64,000 nucleotides of DNA from Capillimicrobium parvum (GTDB lineage Bacteria; Actinomycetota; Thermoleophilia; Solirubrobacterales; Solirubrobacteraceae), in NCBI RefSeq assembly GCF_021172045.1, contig NZ_CP087164.1:3968001-4032000 (forward strand), given 5' to 3'. The notes beneath the pieces are model-generated. The model ran no database searches. It was not told where the DNA came from and saw only the letters and a program-made list of their open reading frames with translations. The translations under genes were made by a program, and so were the position numbers. This document shows, piece after piece, positions 43,567 through 52,524 of the stretch (within the stretch, counting starts at the first letter, position 1; each line of letters opens with the position of its first letter).

Positions 43567-46158
43567 CTACTTCGCCTCCAGCCACGTCCTCCCTGCGCCG
43601 ACGTCGACCTCGAGCGGCGGGTCGCGGTCCTCCCAGGGCGCCAGCATCTCGCGCTCGATCAGCTCGCGCACCGCGGCCTCCTCCTCCGGCGGGCCCTCGA
43701 ACAGCAGCTCGTCATGGATCGTGAGGATGAGCCGGGAGCGCAGGGGTGGGTGCGATCCCGACAACGAACGCGCAGCGCCGATCATCGCCAGCTTGATGAC
43801 GTCGGCGGCGGTGCCCTGGATGACCGTGTTGACCGCTAGCCGCTCGCCGAGCGTGCGCACCTGGTAGTTGCGCGCCCGCAGCTCGGGGATCTGGCGCCGG
43901 CGGCCGTAGAGCGTCGTCACGTACCCGAGCTCCTTGGCCTGCTCGATCGTCCCCTCGATGAACGCGGCGACGCGCGGGAAGCGGGCGAGGTACGCGTCGA
44001 TGACCGCCTTGGCCTCCTCGCGCGGGATGTTCAGCCGGTCGGCCAGGCCGTAGTCGCTCAGGCCGTAGACGATCCCGTAGTTGATCATCTTGGCCTTCGA
44101 GCGGTCCATCGGGGTGAGGTCCTCCGGCGCCTTCTCGAAGACCTGCGACGCCGTGGCCGTGTGGACGTCCTCGCCGCGGACGAAGATCTCCTTGAGCACG
44201 GGCTCGTCGGCGACGTGGGCGAGCACGCGCAGCTCGACCTGCGAGTAGTCGGCGGAGACGAGGACGTTGCCGGGCGCCGCCTCGAAGCAGCCGCGGATCT
44301 CACGGCCGAGCGGGGTGCGGACCGGGACGTTCTGGACGTTCGGGTTCGTCGAGGCCAGGCGGCCGGTGGTCGCGGCCGCCTGCACGAACGTGGTGTGCAG
44401 GCGCGACTGCTCGTCGACCATCTGCGGCAGCACGTCGAGGTAGGTCTTGGCGAGCTGGTTGAGCTCGCGCCAGCGCTCGATCTTCGGCACGATCGGATGC
44501 TCGTCGCGGATCTGCTGCAGGACGCGTGCGTCGGTGGAGAAGCCGGTCTTGCCGCGGCGCTTCTTCGACAGGCCGAGCTTGACGAACAGGACCTCCCCCA
44601 GCTGCTGGGGCGAGCCGATCGTGAACTCCGTGTCCGCGAGCCGGTAGATGTCGTCCTCGAGGTCGCGCAGCTCGCCGTGGACGCGGTCGGCGACCTCGGC
44701 CAGCTGGTGCGTGTTGAGCCGGATGCCGTCGATCTCCATCGCGCGCAGCACCGGGACGAGCGGCAACTCGACGTCGCGCATGAGCAGCGTCAGCCCGCGG
44801 TCCTGCAGCTGCTCGCGCTGCCAGGCCGCGAGCGCGGCGGCCTCGACCGCGCGCGCGGCGAGCGGGTCCTCGAGGTCCGCGGCCAGGCCGCGCTCCTCGA
44901 CGAGCTCGCGCAGCGGGTAGCCGCGGCGGGCGGGCTCGAGCAGGTACGCGGCGAGCAGGGTGTCGTGGACGAGGTTCGCCGGGACGGCGCCGAGCGCCTT
45001 GGCGTCGTGGGCGATGACGGGCCGGTCGCCGAGTGCGGCGACGACGGCGGCCGGGCTGTCCGTGCCGCCGGCCACCACCGCTCCGCCGGCGCCCGCGACG
45101 GCGAACCGCCACGGCGCGGCGGCGAGCAGCTCGCCCTCGGGCGGCTCGGCCTCCTCCACGAGAACCGTGAGCTCGCCCTTCAGGGACACCGTGTCGGCGA
45201 GCGTGCCCTCGCGCAGCGTGGCGGGCAGCGTCGTCTCGGCCACCGGCGCCGGCGCGGCGGCGTCCGGGTCGCCGAGCGCCTCCTCCAGGCGGCGCAGCGG
45301 GTCGCGCAGCTCGAACTCGCGGAAGACCTCGCGCAGCCGTGAGCGGTCCGGCTCGCGCGCGAGCGCCGCCGTGATGTCGAGCTCGACGCCCGGCACCTCG
45401 CGCTGCGCGGTCGCGAGCTGCTTGGAGATGCGCGCGGCGTCGGCGTGCTCGCGCAGGTTCTCCTGGCGCTTGGCGCCCGAGACGTCGTCGACGTGGTCGA
45501 GGACCTCCTCGAGCGTGCCGAAGCGCTGCAGCAGCTGGGCGGCCGTCTTGTCGCCGATGCCCGGGACGCCGGGGATGTTGTCGGACGTGTCGCCCTTCAG
45601 GCCGTAGAAGTCGGGGATCAGCTCGGGCCCGATGCCGTAGCGCTCCTCGACGTCCTCGGGGCCGTAGAGCTTCGTCTCGGTGATGCCGCGCGACGTCGCC
45701 ATGACGCGCACGCGGTCGTCGACGAGCTGGAAGGCGTCGCGGTCGCCCGTGACGATCGTGACCGCGAGACCGGCGTCCTTGGCCCGCTCGGCGATCGTGG
45801 CGATGACGTCGTCGGCCTCGTAGCCGTCGACGCCGTAGTTCGTGTAGCCGAACGCCTCGACGAGCGGCTCCATGTGCGGGTACTGCTGGCCGAGCAGGTC
45901 GGGCTTCGTCGGCCGGTGGCCCTTGTACTCGCCGTAGAGCTCCTTGCGCCCGCTCGATCCCCGGTCCCACACGACGACGGTGGGGACGACGCCGTGGTCG
46001 GTGATGAGCTTCACCAGCATCGACGCGAACCCGAAGATCGCGTTCGTCGGAAAGCCCGTCGAGGTGGCGATCGACTCCGGAAGCGCGAAGAACGCCCGGT
46101 AGACGAGCGAGTTGCCGTCGATCAGGTAGAGCTCGCTCGCAGCGCCGTCGGTGGACAC
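43567..46158 (-). CDS. polA: DNA polymerase I
   Basis: An 863-residue polymerase. The 5' nuclease domain (about 1-290) has YLIDGNSLVYRAFFALP, GYEADDVIATIAERA and GVPGIGDKTAAQLL. The central proofreading domain is present in length but lacks the catalytic Asp/Glu motifs (LTVLVEEAEPPEGELL in place of DxE), so it is inactive. The polymerase domain has DYSQVELRVLAHV (motif A), RSKAKMINYGIVYGLSDYGL (motif B, with Tyr where E. coli has Phe762) and LTIHDELLFE (motif C). The GTG start at 46158 has TAGCGT eight bases upstream. It is divergent from the malic enzyme gene. Confidence 0.96.
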   Translation of the reverse strand: MSTDGAASELYLIDGNSLVYRAFFALPESIATSTGFPTNAIFGFASMLVKLITDHGVVPTVVVWDRGSSGRKELYGEYKGHRPTKPDLLGQQYPHMEPLVEAFGYTNYGVDGYEADDVIATIAERAKDAGLAVTIVTGDRDAFQLVDDRVRVMATSRGITETKLYGPEDVEERYGIGPELIPDFYGLKGDTSDNIPGVPGIGDKTAAQLLQRFGTLEEVLDHVDDVSGAKRQENLREHADAARISKQLATAQREVPGVELDITAALAREPDRSRLREVFREFELRDPLRRLEEALGDPDAAAPAPVAETTLPATLREGTLADTVSLKGELTVLVEEAEPPEGELLAAAPWRFAVAGAGGAVVAGGTDSPAAVVAALGDRPVIAHDAKALGAVPANLVHDTLLAAYLLEPARRGYPLRELVEERGLAADLEDPLAARAVEAAALAAWQREQLQDRGLTLLMRDVELPLVPVLRAMEIDGIRLNTHQLAEVADRVHGELRDLEDDIYRLADTEFTIGSPQQLGEVLFVKLGLSKKRRGKTGFSTDARVLQQIRDEHPIVPKIERWRELNQLAKTYLDVLPQMVDEQSRLHTTFVQAAATTGRLASTNPNVQNVPVRTPLGREIRGCFEAAPGNVLVSADYSQVELRVLAHVADEPVLKEIFVRGEDVHTATASQVFEKAPEDLTPMDRSKAKMINYGIVYGLSDYGLADRLNIPREEAKAVIDAYLARFPRVAAFIEGTIEQAKELGYVTTLYGRRRQIPELRARNYQVRTLGERLAVNTVIQGTAADVIKLAMIGAARSLSGSHPPLRSRLILTIHDELLFEGPPEEEAAVRELIEREMLAPWEDRDPPLEVDVGAGRTWLEAK

Positions 46159-46246
46159 GGGCCCGCACGCTAGCGAGGCCGGTTGCGCCACGTCCACCGG
46201 GCAACCCGCTGCCCGTCCCGGCACCGCCGCGCCATATGCTCGGGGC

Positions 46247-47716
46247 ATGTCCGCAACCCTCTCAGCCCAGTACTCGCTGACCATCCGGGTCGAGATCGAC
46301 CACCGGCCGGGAATGCTCGGGCAGGTAGCGACCGCCATCGGGCACGCGGGAGGGACGATCGGGGCGGTAGACCTGGTCGACGTGACCGACGCGCACACGC
46401 TGCGCGACATCACCGTCGACGCCGCCGACCAGGACCACTGGCAGGGCATCCTCGAGGCGATCGAGGCGCTGCCCAGCGCGCACGTCGTCGACACCACGGA
46501 CCGCACGTTCCTGCTGCACATGGGCGGCAAGATCGAGCAGCGCAACAAGGTGCCGATCGCCACGCGCGACGACCTCTCCATGGCGTACACGCCGGGCGTC
46601 GCGCGGGTGTGCAGCGCCATCGCCGCCGACCGCGACAAGGCCTTCCAGTACACGATCAAGCGCAACACCGTGGCGGTCGTCAGCGACGGCACGGCGGTGC
46701 TCGGCCTCGGCGACATCGGCCCGGAGGCGGCCATGCCGGTCATGGAGGGCAAGGCGATGCTCTTCAAGGAGTTCGCCGGCGTCGACGCCTTCCCGATCTG
46801 CCTCGCCACGAAGGACCCCGACGAGATCGTCGCCACGGTCCGGGCGATCGCACCCGGCTTCGGCGGGATCAACCTCGAGGACATCTCCGCGCCGCGCTGC
46901 TTCGAGATCGAGGAGCGCCTGAAGGCCGACCTCGACATCCCGGTCTTCCACGACGACCAGCACGGCACCGCGATCGTCACGCTCGCCGCGCTGCTGAACG
47001 CCACGCGGTTGATCGGCAAGGAGATGGTCGCCCTGCGCGTCGTCGTCGTGGGCCTGGGCGCGGCGGGGGTCGCGGTGACGAAGATCCTGCTCGAGGCGGG
47101 CGTGGAGCACGTGATCGGCTGCGACTCGCGCGGCGCGGTGCACACCGAGCGCGGCGACTACCTCGACGGCTCGATGACGCCGATCAAGCGCTGGTACGCG
47201 GAGCACTCCAACCCCGAGCGCCGCGACGGCGGGCCGGCCGACGTCGTCGACGGCGCGGACCTGTTCGTCGGGCTGTCGGGCGCGCGAGTCATGCCGCCGG
47301 AGGCGCTGGCGCGCATGAACCGGGACGCGATGGTCTTCGCGATGGCCAACCCGACCCCGGAGGTCTCCCCCGAGGAGGCGGCGCGCTACGCGCGCATCGT
47401 CGCGACCGGGCGCTCGGACTACCCCAACCAGATCAACAACGTGCTCGCCTTCCCGGGCATCTTCCGCGGCGCGCTCGACGTCCGCTCGCCGCAGATCACC
47501 GAGGAGATGAAGCTCGCCGCCGCGCGCGCGATCGCGGCGATCGTCGCGGAGAACGAGCTGCGCGAGGACTACATCATCCCGTCGGTGTTCAACCGCGACG
47601 TCGCGCCCGCGGTGGCGTCCGCGGTGGCCGAGGAGGCGCGGCGGGCCGGGATCGCGACCGCCGGCGAGCAGATCGGCTTCGCCGCGGCCGACGCGGGCCG
47701 CATCCACGCCATCTGA
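46247..47716 (+). CDS. Malic enzyme with N-terminal ACT domain
   Basis: A 489-residue oxidative decarboxylase of malate to pyruvate. The N-terminal ACT domain (SLTIRVEIDHRPGMLGQVAT, about 1-85) should bind an amino-acid effector. The catalytic part has MAYTPGVARVCSAIA (Tyr), VMEGKAMLFKEFAGVDAFPI then CLATKDPDEI (Lys), metal ligands in NLEDISAPRCFEIEERL and PVFHDDQHGTAIV, and the NAD(P) fold VVVVGLGAAGVAVTKILLE. TATGCT is exactly six bases before the ATG, a leaderless layout. Its 3' end and stop are duplicated downstream. Confidence 0.95.
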   Translation: MSATLSAQYSLTIRVEIDHRPGMLGQVATAIGHAGGTIGAVDLVDVTDAHTLRDITVDAADQDHWQGILEAIEALPSAHVVDTTDRTFLLHMGGKIEQRNKVPIATRDDLSMAYTPGVARVCSAIAADRDKAFQYTIKRNTVAVVSDGTAVLGLGDIGPEAAMPVMEGKAMLFKEFAGVDAFPICLATKDPDEIVATVRAIAPGFGGINLEDISAPRCFEIEERLKADLDIPVFHDDQHGTAIVTLAALLNATRLIGKEMVALRVVVVGLGAAGVAVTKILLEAGVEHVIGCDSRGAVHTERGDYLDGSMTPIKRWYAEHSNPERRDGGPADVVDGADLFVGLSGARVMPPEALARMNRDAMVFAMANPTPEVSPEEAARYARIVATGRSDYPNQINNVLAFPGIFRGALDVRSPQITEEMKLAAARAIAAIVAENELREDYIIPSVFNRDVAPAVASAVAEEARRAGIATAGEQIGFAAADAGRIHAI

Positions 47717-47812
47717 CGGCGGCGCCCCGCCCGTCGCACCCAGCGTCGAGTTTCTGCTCCACGCCATGTGACGGCGGCGCCCCGCCCGTCGCATCCAGCG
47801 TCGAGTTTCTGC
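47704..47812. repeat. 55-bp tandem duplication of a gene end, with an adjoining inverted copy
   Basis: Bases 47704-47758 and 47759-47812 are near-identical (two mismatches). Each holds the end of the malic enzyme gene with TGA, then GC-rich palindromic DNA and GTCGAGTTTCTGC. The sequence TGAGAAAGTCGAC just after (about 47823-47835) is an inverted, slightly altered copy of GTCGAGTTTCT, so the second copy can form a hairpin. The layout resembles REP-type palindromic repeats. Confidence 0.85.
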
Positions 47813-47866
47813 GGCTCCGGCTGAGAAAGTCGACGGTCGGCGCCCGCGGGGTGGGGCGCCGGGCGC

Positions 47867-49135
47867 TCAGGCGAACAGCGGCTGCCCGACGTACCCGCCC
47901 GGCTGCGTCCCGCCCGGCACCGCGAACACCGCGCTGCCGACGTGCTTGATGTACTCGTTGAGCGCGTCGCGCGCGAGGCTGCTCTGGACCTTGACGAACG
48001 CGTCCGGGTCGCGCTGGAAGGAGATGAAGAACAGCCCGGCGTCGAGCTGGCCGAGCTGATCGTCGAGGCCGTCGGTGAACGAGTAGCCGCGGCGCAGCAG
48101 CGCCGCCCCGCCGTTGCTCTCCGGCCGCGCCAGCCGGACGTGGCTGTCGGCCGGCAGCCGCGCGGGGTCGACCGCGTCGAACTCGGCCCGCCCGCCGAAC
48201 GGCGCGCCGCTGACCTTGTGGCGGCCGAACGTCTGCTCCTGGTCGCCCAGCGACGCGCGGTCCCATACCTCGATCAGCATGCGGATCCGGCGCGCGACGA
48301 GGTACGTGCCGCCGCGCATCCAGTCCGGCGCCTCGCCGCCCACCCACACCGACTCGGCGAGCGCGGCGCGGTCCTCGGCCTTGAGGTTGTTCGTCCCGTC
48401 CTTGAAGCCCATCAGGTTGCGGGGCGTGTCCTGCGCCCGACTCGTCGACGACGTGCGGCCGAACCCGAGCTGGGACCAGCGGATGACCGCGGTGCCGCGA
48501 GCGATCCGGGCGAGGTTGCGCACGGCGTGGAAGGCCACCTGCGGGTCGTCGGCGCACGCCTGCACGCACAGGTCGCCGCCAGAGCGCGCGCCGTCGAGCT
48601 CATCGCCGGGCAGGGCCGGCAGGTCGCGCAGCGCCGCGGGCCGGCGCGCCGCCAGGCCGAAGCGGCCGTCGAACAGCGACGGCCCGAAGCCGATCGTCAC
48701 CGTGAGCCGCGCCGCGGTGAGGCCGAACGCCTCGCCCGTGTCGTCGGGCGGCGCGAGCTCCACGGCGTTCGCCGGGCCCGGGGGGCGGCCGGCCGTCATG
48801 CGCCGCGCGGCCTCGGTCCACGCCCGCAAGAGGCCGGCGACGTCCTCGCGCCGGTCGGACACCACGTCGAAGGCCGCGAAGTGCAGCCGATCCTGGGCGG
48901 CAGTGGCGATCCCGGCCTGGTGCTCGCCGTCGAACGGCACGACGTGGTCGCCGGCGCCGGAGGAGCTCGAGGACCCGGAGTCCGCGCTGCCGATCGCGAT
49001 CCCGACGCCCCCCGCCGCGAGCGCGGCGGCGCCGGCGCCCGCCCCGCCCAGCAGCGCCCGGCGGCTGAGCCGCCGCCGCGGCCGAGCGGGCTCGGCGGGC
49101 TGCGACTCCGAGGTCGGGTCGGTCGGCTCGCTCAC
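47867..49135 (-). CDS. efeB: Dyp-type heme peroxidase / deferrochelatase, Tat-exported
   Basis: A 422-residue peroxidase. A twin-arginine leader (RRRLSRRALLGGAGAGAAAL) exports the folded heme protein. Dyp signatures are GFKDGTNN (catalytic Asp region), the proximal His in ADSHVRLARP, the distal Arg region LLRRGYSFTDGLDDQ, and QRDPDAFVKVQSSLARDALN. In the EfeUOB system it oxidises ferrous iron or releases iron from heme. The GTG start at 49135 has TAGGCT seven bases upstream, giving it a promoter of its own in addition to read-through from efeUO 32 bp upstream. Confidence 0.94.
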   Translation of the reverse strand: MSEPTDPTSESQPAEPARPRRRLSRRALLGGAGAGAAALAAGGVGIAIGSADSGSSSSSGAGDHVVPFDGEHQAGIATAAQDRLHFAAFDVVSDRREDVAGLLRAWTEAARRMTAGRPPGPANAVELAPPDDTGEAFGLTAARLTVTIGFGPSLFDGRFGLAARRPAALRDLPALPGDELDGARSGGDLCVQACADDPQVAFHAVRNLARIARGTAVIRWSQLGFGRTSSTSRAQDTPRNLMGFKDGTNNLKAEDRAALAESVWVGGEAPDWMRGGTYLVARRIRMLIEVWDRASLGDQEQTFGRHKVSGAPFGGRAEFDAVDPARLPADSHVRLARPESNGGAALLRRGYSFTDGLDDQLGQLDAGLFFISFQRDPDAFVKVQSSLARDALNEYIKHVGSAVFAVPGGTQPGGYVGQPLFA

Positions 49136-49167
49136 GGCGCCCAGCCTAGTCGCCCCGTGAGGGTGCC

Positions 49168-51216
49168 CTAACCGCCGGAGCCACCGGACCCGCCGGAGCC
49201 ACCGGGGCCACCAGAGCCACCGGAGCCAGCGGAGCCACCAGAGCCACCAGAGCCACCGGGGCCACCCGAGCCGACCGCCAGCGCCGGTGCCCGCGACAGC
49301 GGCTCGGCGAGCTGGTCGATGAGGCGGCTGAGCTCGCGCACCTGTGCCTTCGTCAGGTCGTCGTAGCTGACGAACCGGGCGCCGCGTCCGAACGGCTTCA
49401 GCCCGGCGTACACCGCGTCGAAGCGGCGCTCGATCGTCGCCACCAGCTCCGGATCGTGGCGCTGCAGCGCGGGCTTGATCGCGTCGAACGCCGCCTGGGC
49501 GCCCGCCACGTTGGCCTCGAAGTCGACGAGGTCGGTCCGCGAGTAGCGCTCCTCCTCGCCGGTGATCTTCGACTTCGAGACCTCGTTGAGCAGCTCGTTG
49601 GCGCCGTTGCCGACCTGCGCGGGCTCGAGCTCGATCCTCGGCATCGTGGCCTGCAGCTCCCGCGTGTCGGCGACGAGCTGCTCGGCGAGGGCGCGCGTGC
49701 CGCGCGTCGTCCCGGCCTCCCACAGCCGCCGCTCGATCGGGTGGAAGCCCGTCCATGCGTGGCCGGGCTCGACGTCGTTGACGCGGGCGTCGATGCGCGG
49801 GTCCAGATCGCCGAGCGACTCCGCGATCGGCTCGATGCGCTCGTACGGGATGCGCGCCTCGACGTACGCGCGGCGGGCGGCGCCCAGGTCGCCGGAGGCC
49901 AGGGCGTCGCGCAGGCGCGCGGTGCCGTCGACGAGCGCGCGGGCCTGCGCCTCGGCGTACGCCCGGTAGCCCTTCATGCCGGCCGCCAGCTCGGGCGAGA
50001 GCCCGGACGCGGCGCGCGCGCCGGTCACCACCAGCGTGCCGGACTCGTCCGTGCCCCCCGGACACAGCAGCTCGTAGCGGCCCGGCTGCAGCGTCAGGGA
50101 GAACTTGCCGGTCTGGCCGTCGGTGAGGTGCTCGGCCTCGGCCAGGACCCGCGTGCCGCTGAGGATCTCGTACTCGGTGACGCTTCCGTTGTCCTTGGCC
50201 GTGACGATGAAGTTCGCCGGCCCGGCCGCGACCCGCAGGTCACGCGGGCTGCATCCCTCCTTCGTCACGGACACGTCGATGTCGCGCGCGCCCGCCCGAG
50301 TCCCGCTGCTGGCCAGCGACTCGCTGCTCGAGCCGCCCGCGACGACGCCGATGACGACGGCCACCGGCGCGACGATCGCGGCCGCGGCCGCGACCGCGTT
50401 GCGGATCGCCCGGTGGCGGCGGGCCGGGACGAGCACGAAGACGAGCATCGGCACGGCGTAGACGAGCCAGCCGACGACCTCGATCACGGTCGGCTCGGGC
50501 TGCAGCCCGAACATGCCGGTCAGCAGGGCGCCCGACACGGCGCCCGGGTCGACGAGCCAGGAGAGGTCGAACGCCACGCCCTGACCGGCGGTCACCCAGC
50601 CGGCCTCCGCCGCGGCGTGCAGCGCGCTGGCCACGAGGCCGGCCGCGACGAGGACCAGCAGCGCGCCGGTGATGCGGAAGAAGCGCGAGAGGTTCAGCCG
50701 GACGCCCCCCTTGTAGATCGCCCAGCCGAGGACGATCGCCACCGCGAGGCCGAGGAGCGCCCCGGCGCCGGCGGCCGACGTGTTGCTCGAGTCCTGGAAG
50801 ACGGCGACGAGGAAGACCGCTGTCTCGAACCCCTCGCGCAGCACGGCGAAGAACGCGAGGGTGACGAGCGCCCACGTCGAGTTGCGCTCGAGCGCGGCGG
50901 CCGCCTCGCCGTGCAGCTGCGACTCGAGCGCCGCCGCATGGTTCGTCATCCAGACGATCATGTAGGTGACCATCGCGACGGCGACCATCGCGACGATCGC
51001 CGCGAGGGCCTCCTGCTGGCGGTGCGGCAGCTCCTCGCCCGCGAGGCGCAGGCCGATGCCGACGCCGAGACAGAGCAGGACGGCGAGCCCGACGCCGAGC
51101 CACATCGGGCGCAGCGCGTCGCGCCGGCCCTCCTGGCGCAGGAACGCGGCGATGATGCCAACGATCAGGGCGGCTTCGAGGCCTTCACGCAGGGCGATGA
51201 CGAAAGTCGGCAGCAT
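49168..51216 (-). CDS. EfeU-EfeO fusion: iron permease plus cupredoxin/M75 periplasmic domain
   Basis: A 682-residue fusion. The N-terminal 280 residues are an FTR1-type permease with seven helices and iron motifs REGLEAAL (10-17) and REGFETAVF. A cupredoxin domain follows (about 300-390; TKEGCSPRDLRVAAGPANFI, YELLCPGGTDESG) and then an M75/imelysin-like EfeO domain (about 395-645) with HPIERRLWE (HxxE). In E. coli EfeU and EfeO are separate proteins. The last 34 residues are a Gly/Gly/Ser repeat encoded by short DNA repeats (49170-49270). efeB follows. ATG 51216 places the REGLE helix at the very start as in the family. Confidence 0.94.
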   Translation of the reverse strand: MLPTFVIALREGLEAALIVGIIAAFLRQEGRRDALRPMWLGVGLAVLLCLGVGIGLRLAGEELPHRQQEALAAIVAMVAVAMVTYMIVWMTNHAAALESQLHGEAAAALERNSTWALVTLAFFAVLREGFETAVFLVAVFQDSSNTSAAGAGALLGLAVAIVLGWAIYKGGVRLNLSRFFRITGALLVLVAAGLVASALHAAAEAGWVTAGQGVAFDLSWLVDPGAVSGALLTGMFGLQPEPTVIEVVGWLVYAVPMLVFVLVPARRHRAIRNAVAAAAAIVAPVAVVIGVVAGGSSSESLASSGTRAGARDIDVSVTKEGCSPRDLRVAAGPANFIVTAKDNGSVTEYEILSGTRVLAEAEHLTDGQTGKFSLTLQPGRYELLCPGGTDESGTLVVTGARAASGLSPELAAGMKGYRAYAEAQARALVDGTARLRDALASGDLGAARRAYVEARIPYERIEPIAESLGDLDPRIDARVNDVEPGHAWTGFHPIERRLWEAGTTRGTRALAEQLVADTRELQATMPRIELEPAQVGNGANELLNEVSKSKITGEEERYSRTDLVDFEANVAGAQAAFDAIKPALQRHDPELVATIERRFDAVYAGLKPFGRGARFVSYDDLTKAQVRELSRLIDQLAEPLSRAPALAVGSGGPGGSGGSGGSAGSGGSGGPGGSGGSGGSGG

Positions 51217-51234
51217 GTGGTGTGAGAGGTGCGG

Positions 51235-51253
51235 CTTAGGGGCCCCGAATAAG
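51235..51253 (-). promoter_or_regulatory. Palindromic element upstream of efeUO (possible iron box)
   Basis: CTTAGGGGCCCCGAATAAG is an imperfect palindrome 19-37 bases before the efeUO start, where an iron repressor would act. It only partly resembles the TTAGGTTAGGCTAACCTAA IdeR/DtxR box, so the assignment is weak. A second inverted pair (GGTGCCCGA/TCGGGCACC) spans 51254-51312. Confidence 0.3.
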
Positions 51254-51328
51254 GGTGCCCGAACTGTATCGCGCCATCCATGTCTGCCCCGGAACGCGGA
51301 CTCTCGGGCACCGACCAGGAGCGATCGC

Positions 51329-52228
51329 ATGAAGATCACCATCAGCGGAGCCAGCGGCCTCATCGGCCGGCGCCTCGTGAAGCGGCTGCGCGACCGCGGC
51401 GACGACGTCACCGTCCTCACGCGCGACCCGGCGCGGGGGCAGTCGCTGGGCGTCCCCGCCGTCGCCTGGGACCCGTCCGCCGGCCCCGCGCCCGCGAGCG
51501 CACTCGCCGGCCGCGACGCGGTCGTGCACCTCGCGGGCGAGAACGTGGCCCAGCGCTGGACCGACGACGCCAAGCAGCGCATCCGCCGCAGCCGGGAGCT
51601 CGGCACCCGCAACCTCGTCGCCGGCCTGGCCGCCGCCGATCCGGCACCCCGGGTGCTCCTGTCGGCCTCGGCCGTGGGCATCTACGGCGGGCACGGCGAC
51701 GAGCGCGTCCCCGAGTCCACGCCGCCCGGCCACGGCTTCCTCGCCGAGGTCTGCGTGGCCTGGGAGCGCGAGGCGCGCGCGGCGGCCGAGCGCGGGACGC
51801 GCGTGGTGCTCGTGCGCACCGGCGTGGTGCTCGACGCCGAGGGCGGCGCGCTGGGCCGGATGCTGCCGTTCTTCAAGCTCGGCGTCGGCGGACCAGTGGC
51901 GGGCGGGCGCCAGTACCTCCCGTGGATCCACGCCGACGACGTGACCGGCATCTACCTCACCGCGCTCGACGACGACGAGTGGGACGGTCCGGTCAACGCG
52001 ACGGCGCCCGAGCCCGTGACGAACCGCGACTTCTCCCACGCGCTCGGCCGTGCGCTGCGGCGGCCCGCGTTCGCCCCGGTGCCCGCGTTGGCCATCCGCA
52101 CCCTGTACGGCGAGATGGCGGAGATCGTCACCGAGGGCCAACGCGCGGTGCCCGAGCGCACGCAGGCGCTCGGCTACACGTTCGCCCACCCGCAGCTGGA
52201 CGAGGCGCTGCGGTCCGCGCTGCGCTGA
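51329..52228 (+). CDS. TIGR01777-family epimerase (YfcH-like SDR)
   Basis: A 299-residue SDR: MKITISGASGLIGRRLVKRL, VVHLAGENVAQRWTDDAKQR, LLSASAVGIYGGHGDERVPE, VCVAWEREARAAAERGTRVV, PWIHADDVTGIYLTAL and FTNRDF-like PEPVTNRDFSHALGRALRRP. The family contains YfcH and plant SulA and is widespread with no settled function. CCAGGAG lies eight bases before the ATG. It is divergent from efeUO and convergent with the small membrane gene after livF. Confidence 0.9.
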   Translation: MKITISGASGLIGRRLVKRLRDRGDDVTVLTRDPARGQSLGVPAVAWDPSAGPAPASALAGRDAVVHLAGENVAQRWTDDAKQRIRRSRELGTRNLVAGLAAADPAPRVLLSASAVGIYGGHGDERVPESTPPGHGFLAEVCVAWEREARAAAERGTRVVLVRTGVVLDAEGGALGRMLPFFKLGVGGPVAGGRQYLPWIHADDVTGIYLTALDDDEWDGPVNATAPEPVTNRDFSHALGRALRRPAFAPVPALAIRTLYGEMAEIVTEGQRAVPERTQALGYTFAHPQLDEALRSALR

Positions 52229-52239
52229 CGCTCAGCGCG

Positions 52240-52524
52240 TCAGGCGGTCGGCCGGCTGTCGATGTCGATCTCGGCGGCCTTGCGGCGCTTGGGGATCACG
52301 CCGTCGACCCGGCGGCGCGAGCCCGGGCGCGGGATGGCGAGGTAGATGACCAGCCAGATCGGGATGGCGGCCACGGTCACGAGCAGGCCGGTCGCCAGCC
52401 CCCAGCGCTCCCCGTATCCGGCGCGGTCCGAGAGCCACGAGGCGATGATGGCCGAGGCCAGCCACAGCAGAAGGAGGTACAGCGCCTTGGCGCCCAGCAG
52501 GGCGAAGATCGCGGTGACGGTCAT
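52240..52524 (-). CDS. Small membrane protein at the end of the liv operon
   Basis: A 94-residue protein with two helices (IFALLGAKALYLLLLWLASA; GLATGLLVTVAAIPIWLVIY) and a basic cytoplasmic tail (SRRRVDGVIPKRRKAAEIDI). ATG 52524 overlaps the livF stop (ATGA), so it is co-translated with the transporter ATPase. It is not a standard Liv component, and its role is unknown. Confidence 0.8.
   Translation of the reverse strand: MTVTAIFALLGAKALYLLLLWLASAIIASWLSDRAGYGERWGLATGLLVTVAAIPIWLVIYLAIPRPGSRRRVDGVIPKRRKAAEIDIDSRPTA

Noticed and set aside
49168-49290. Regular short repeats resembling a CRISPR or satellite array
   Set aside because: They are 9-12 bp degenerate codon repeats that encode the Gly/Ser tail of the efeUO fusion; there are no spacers.
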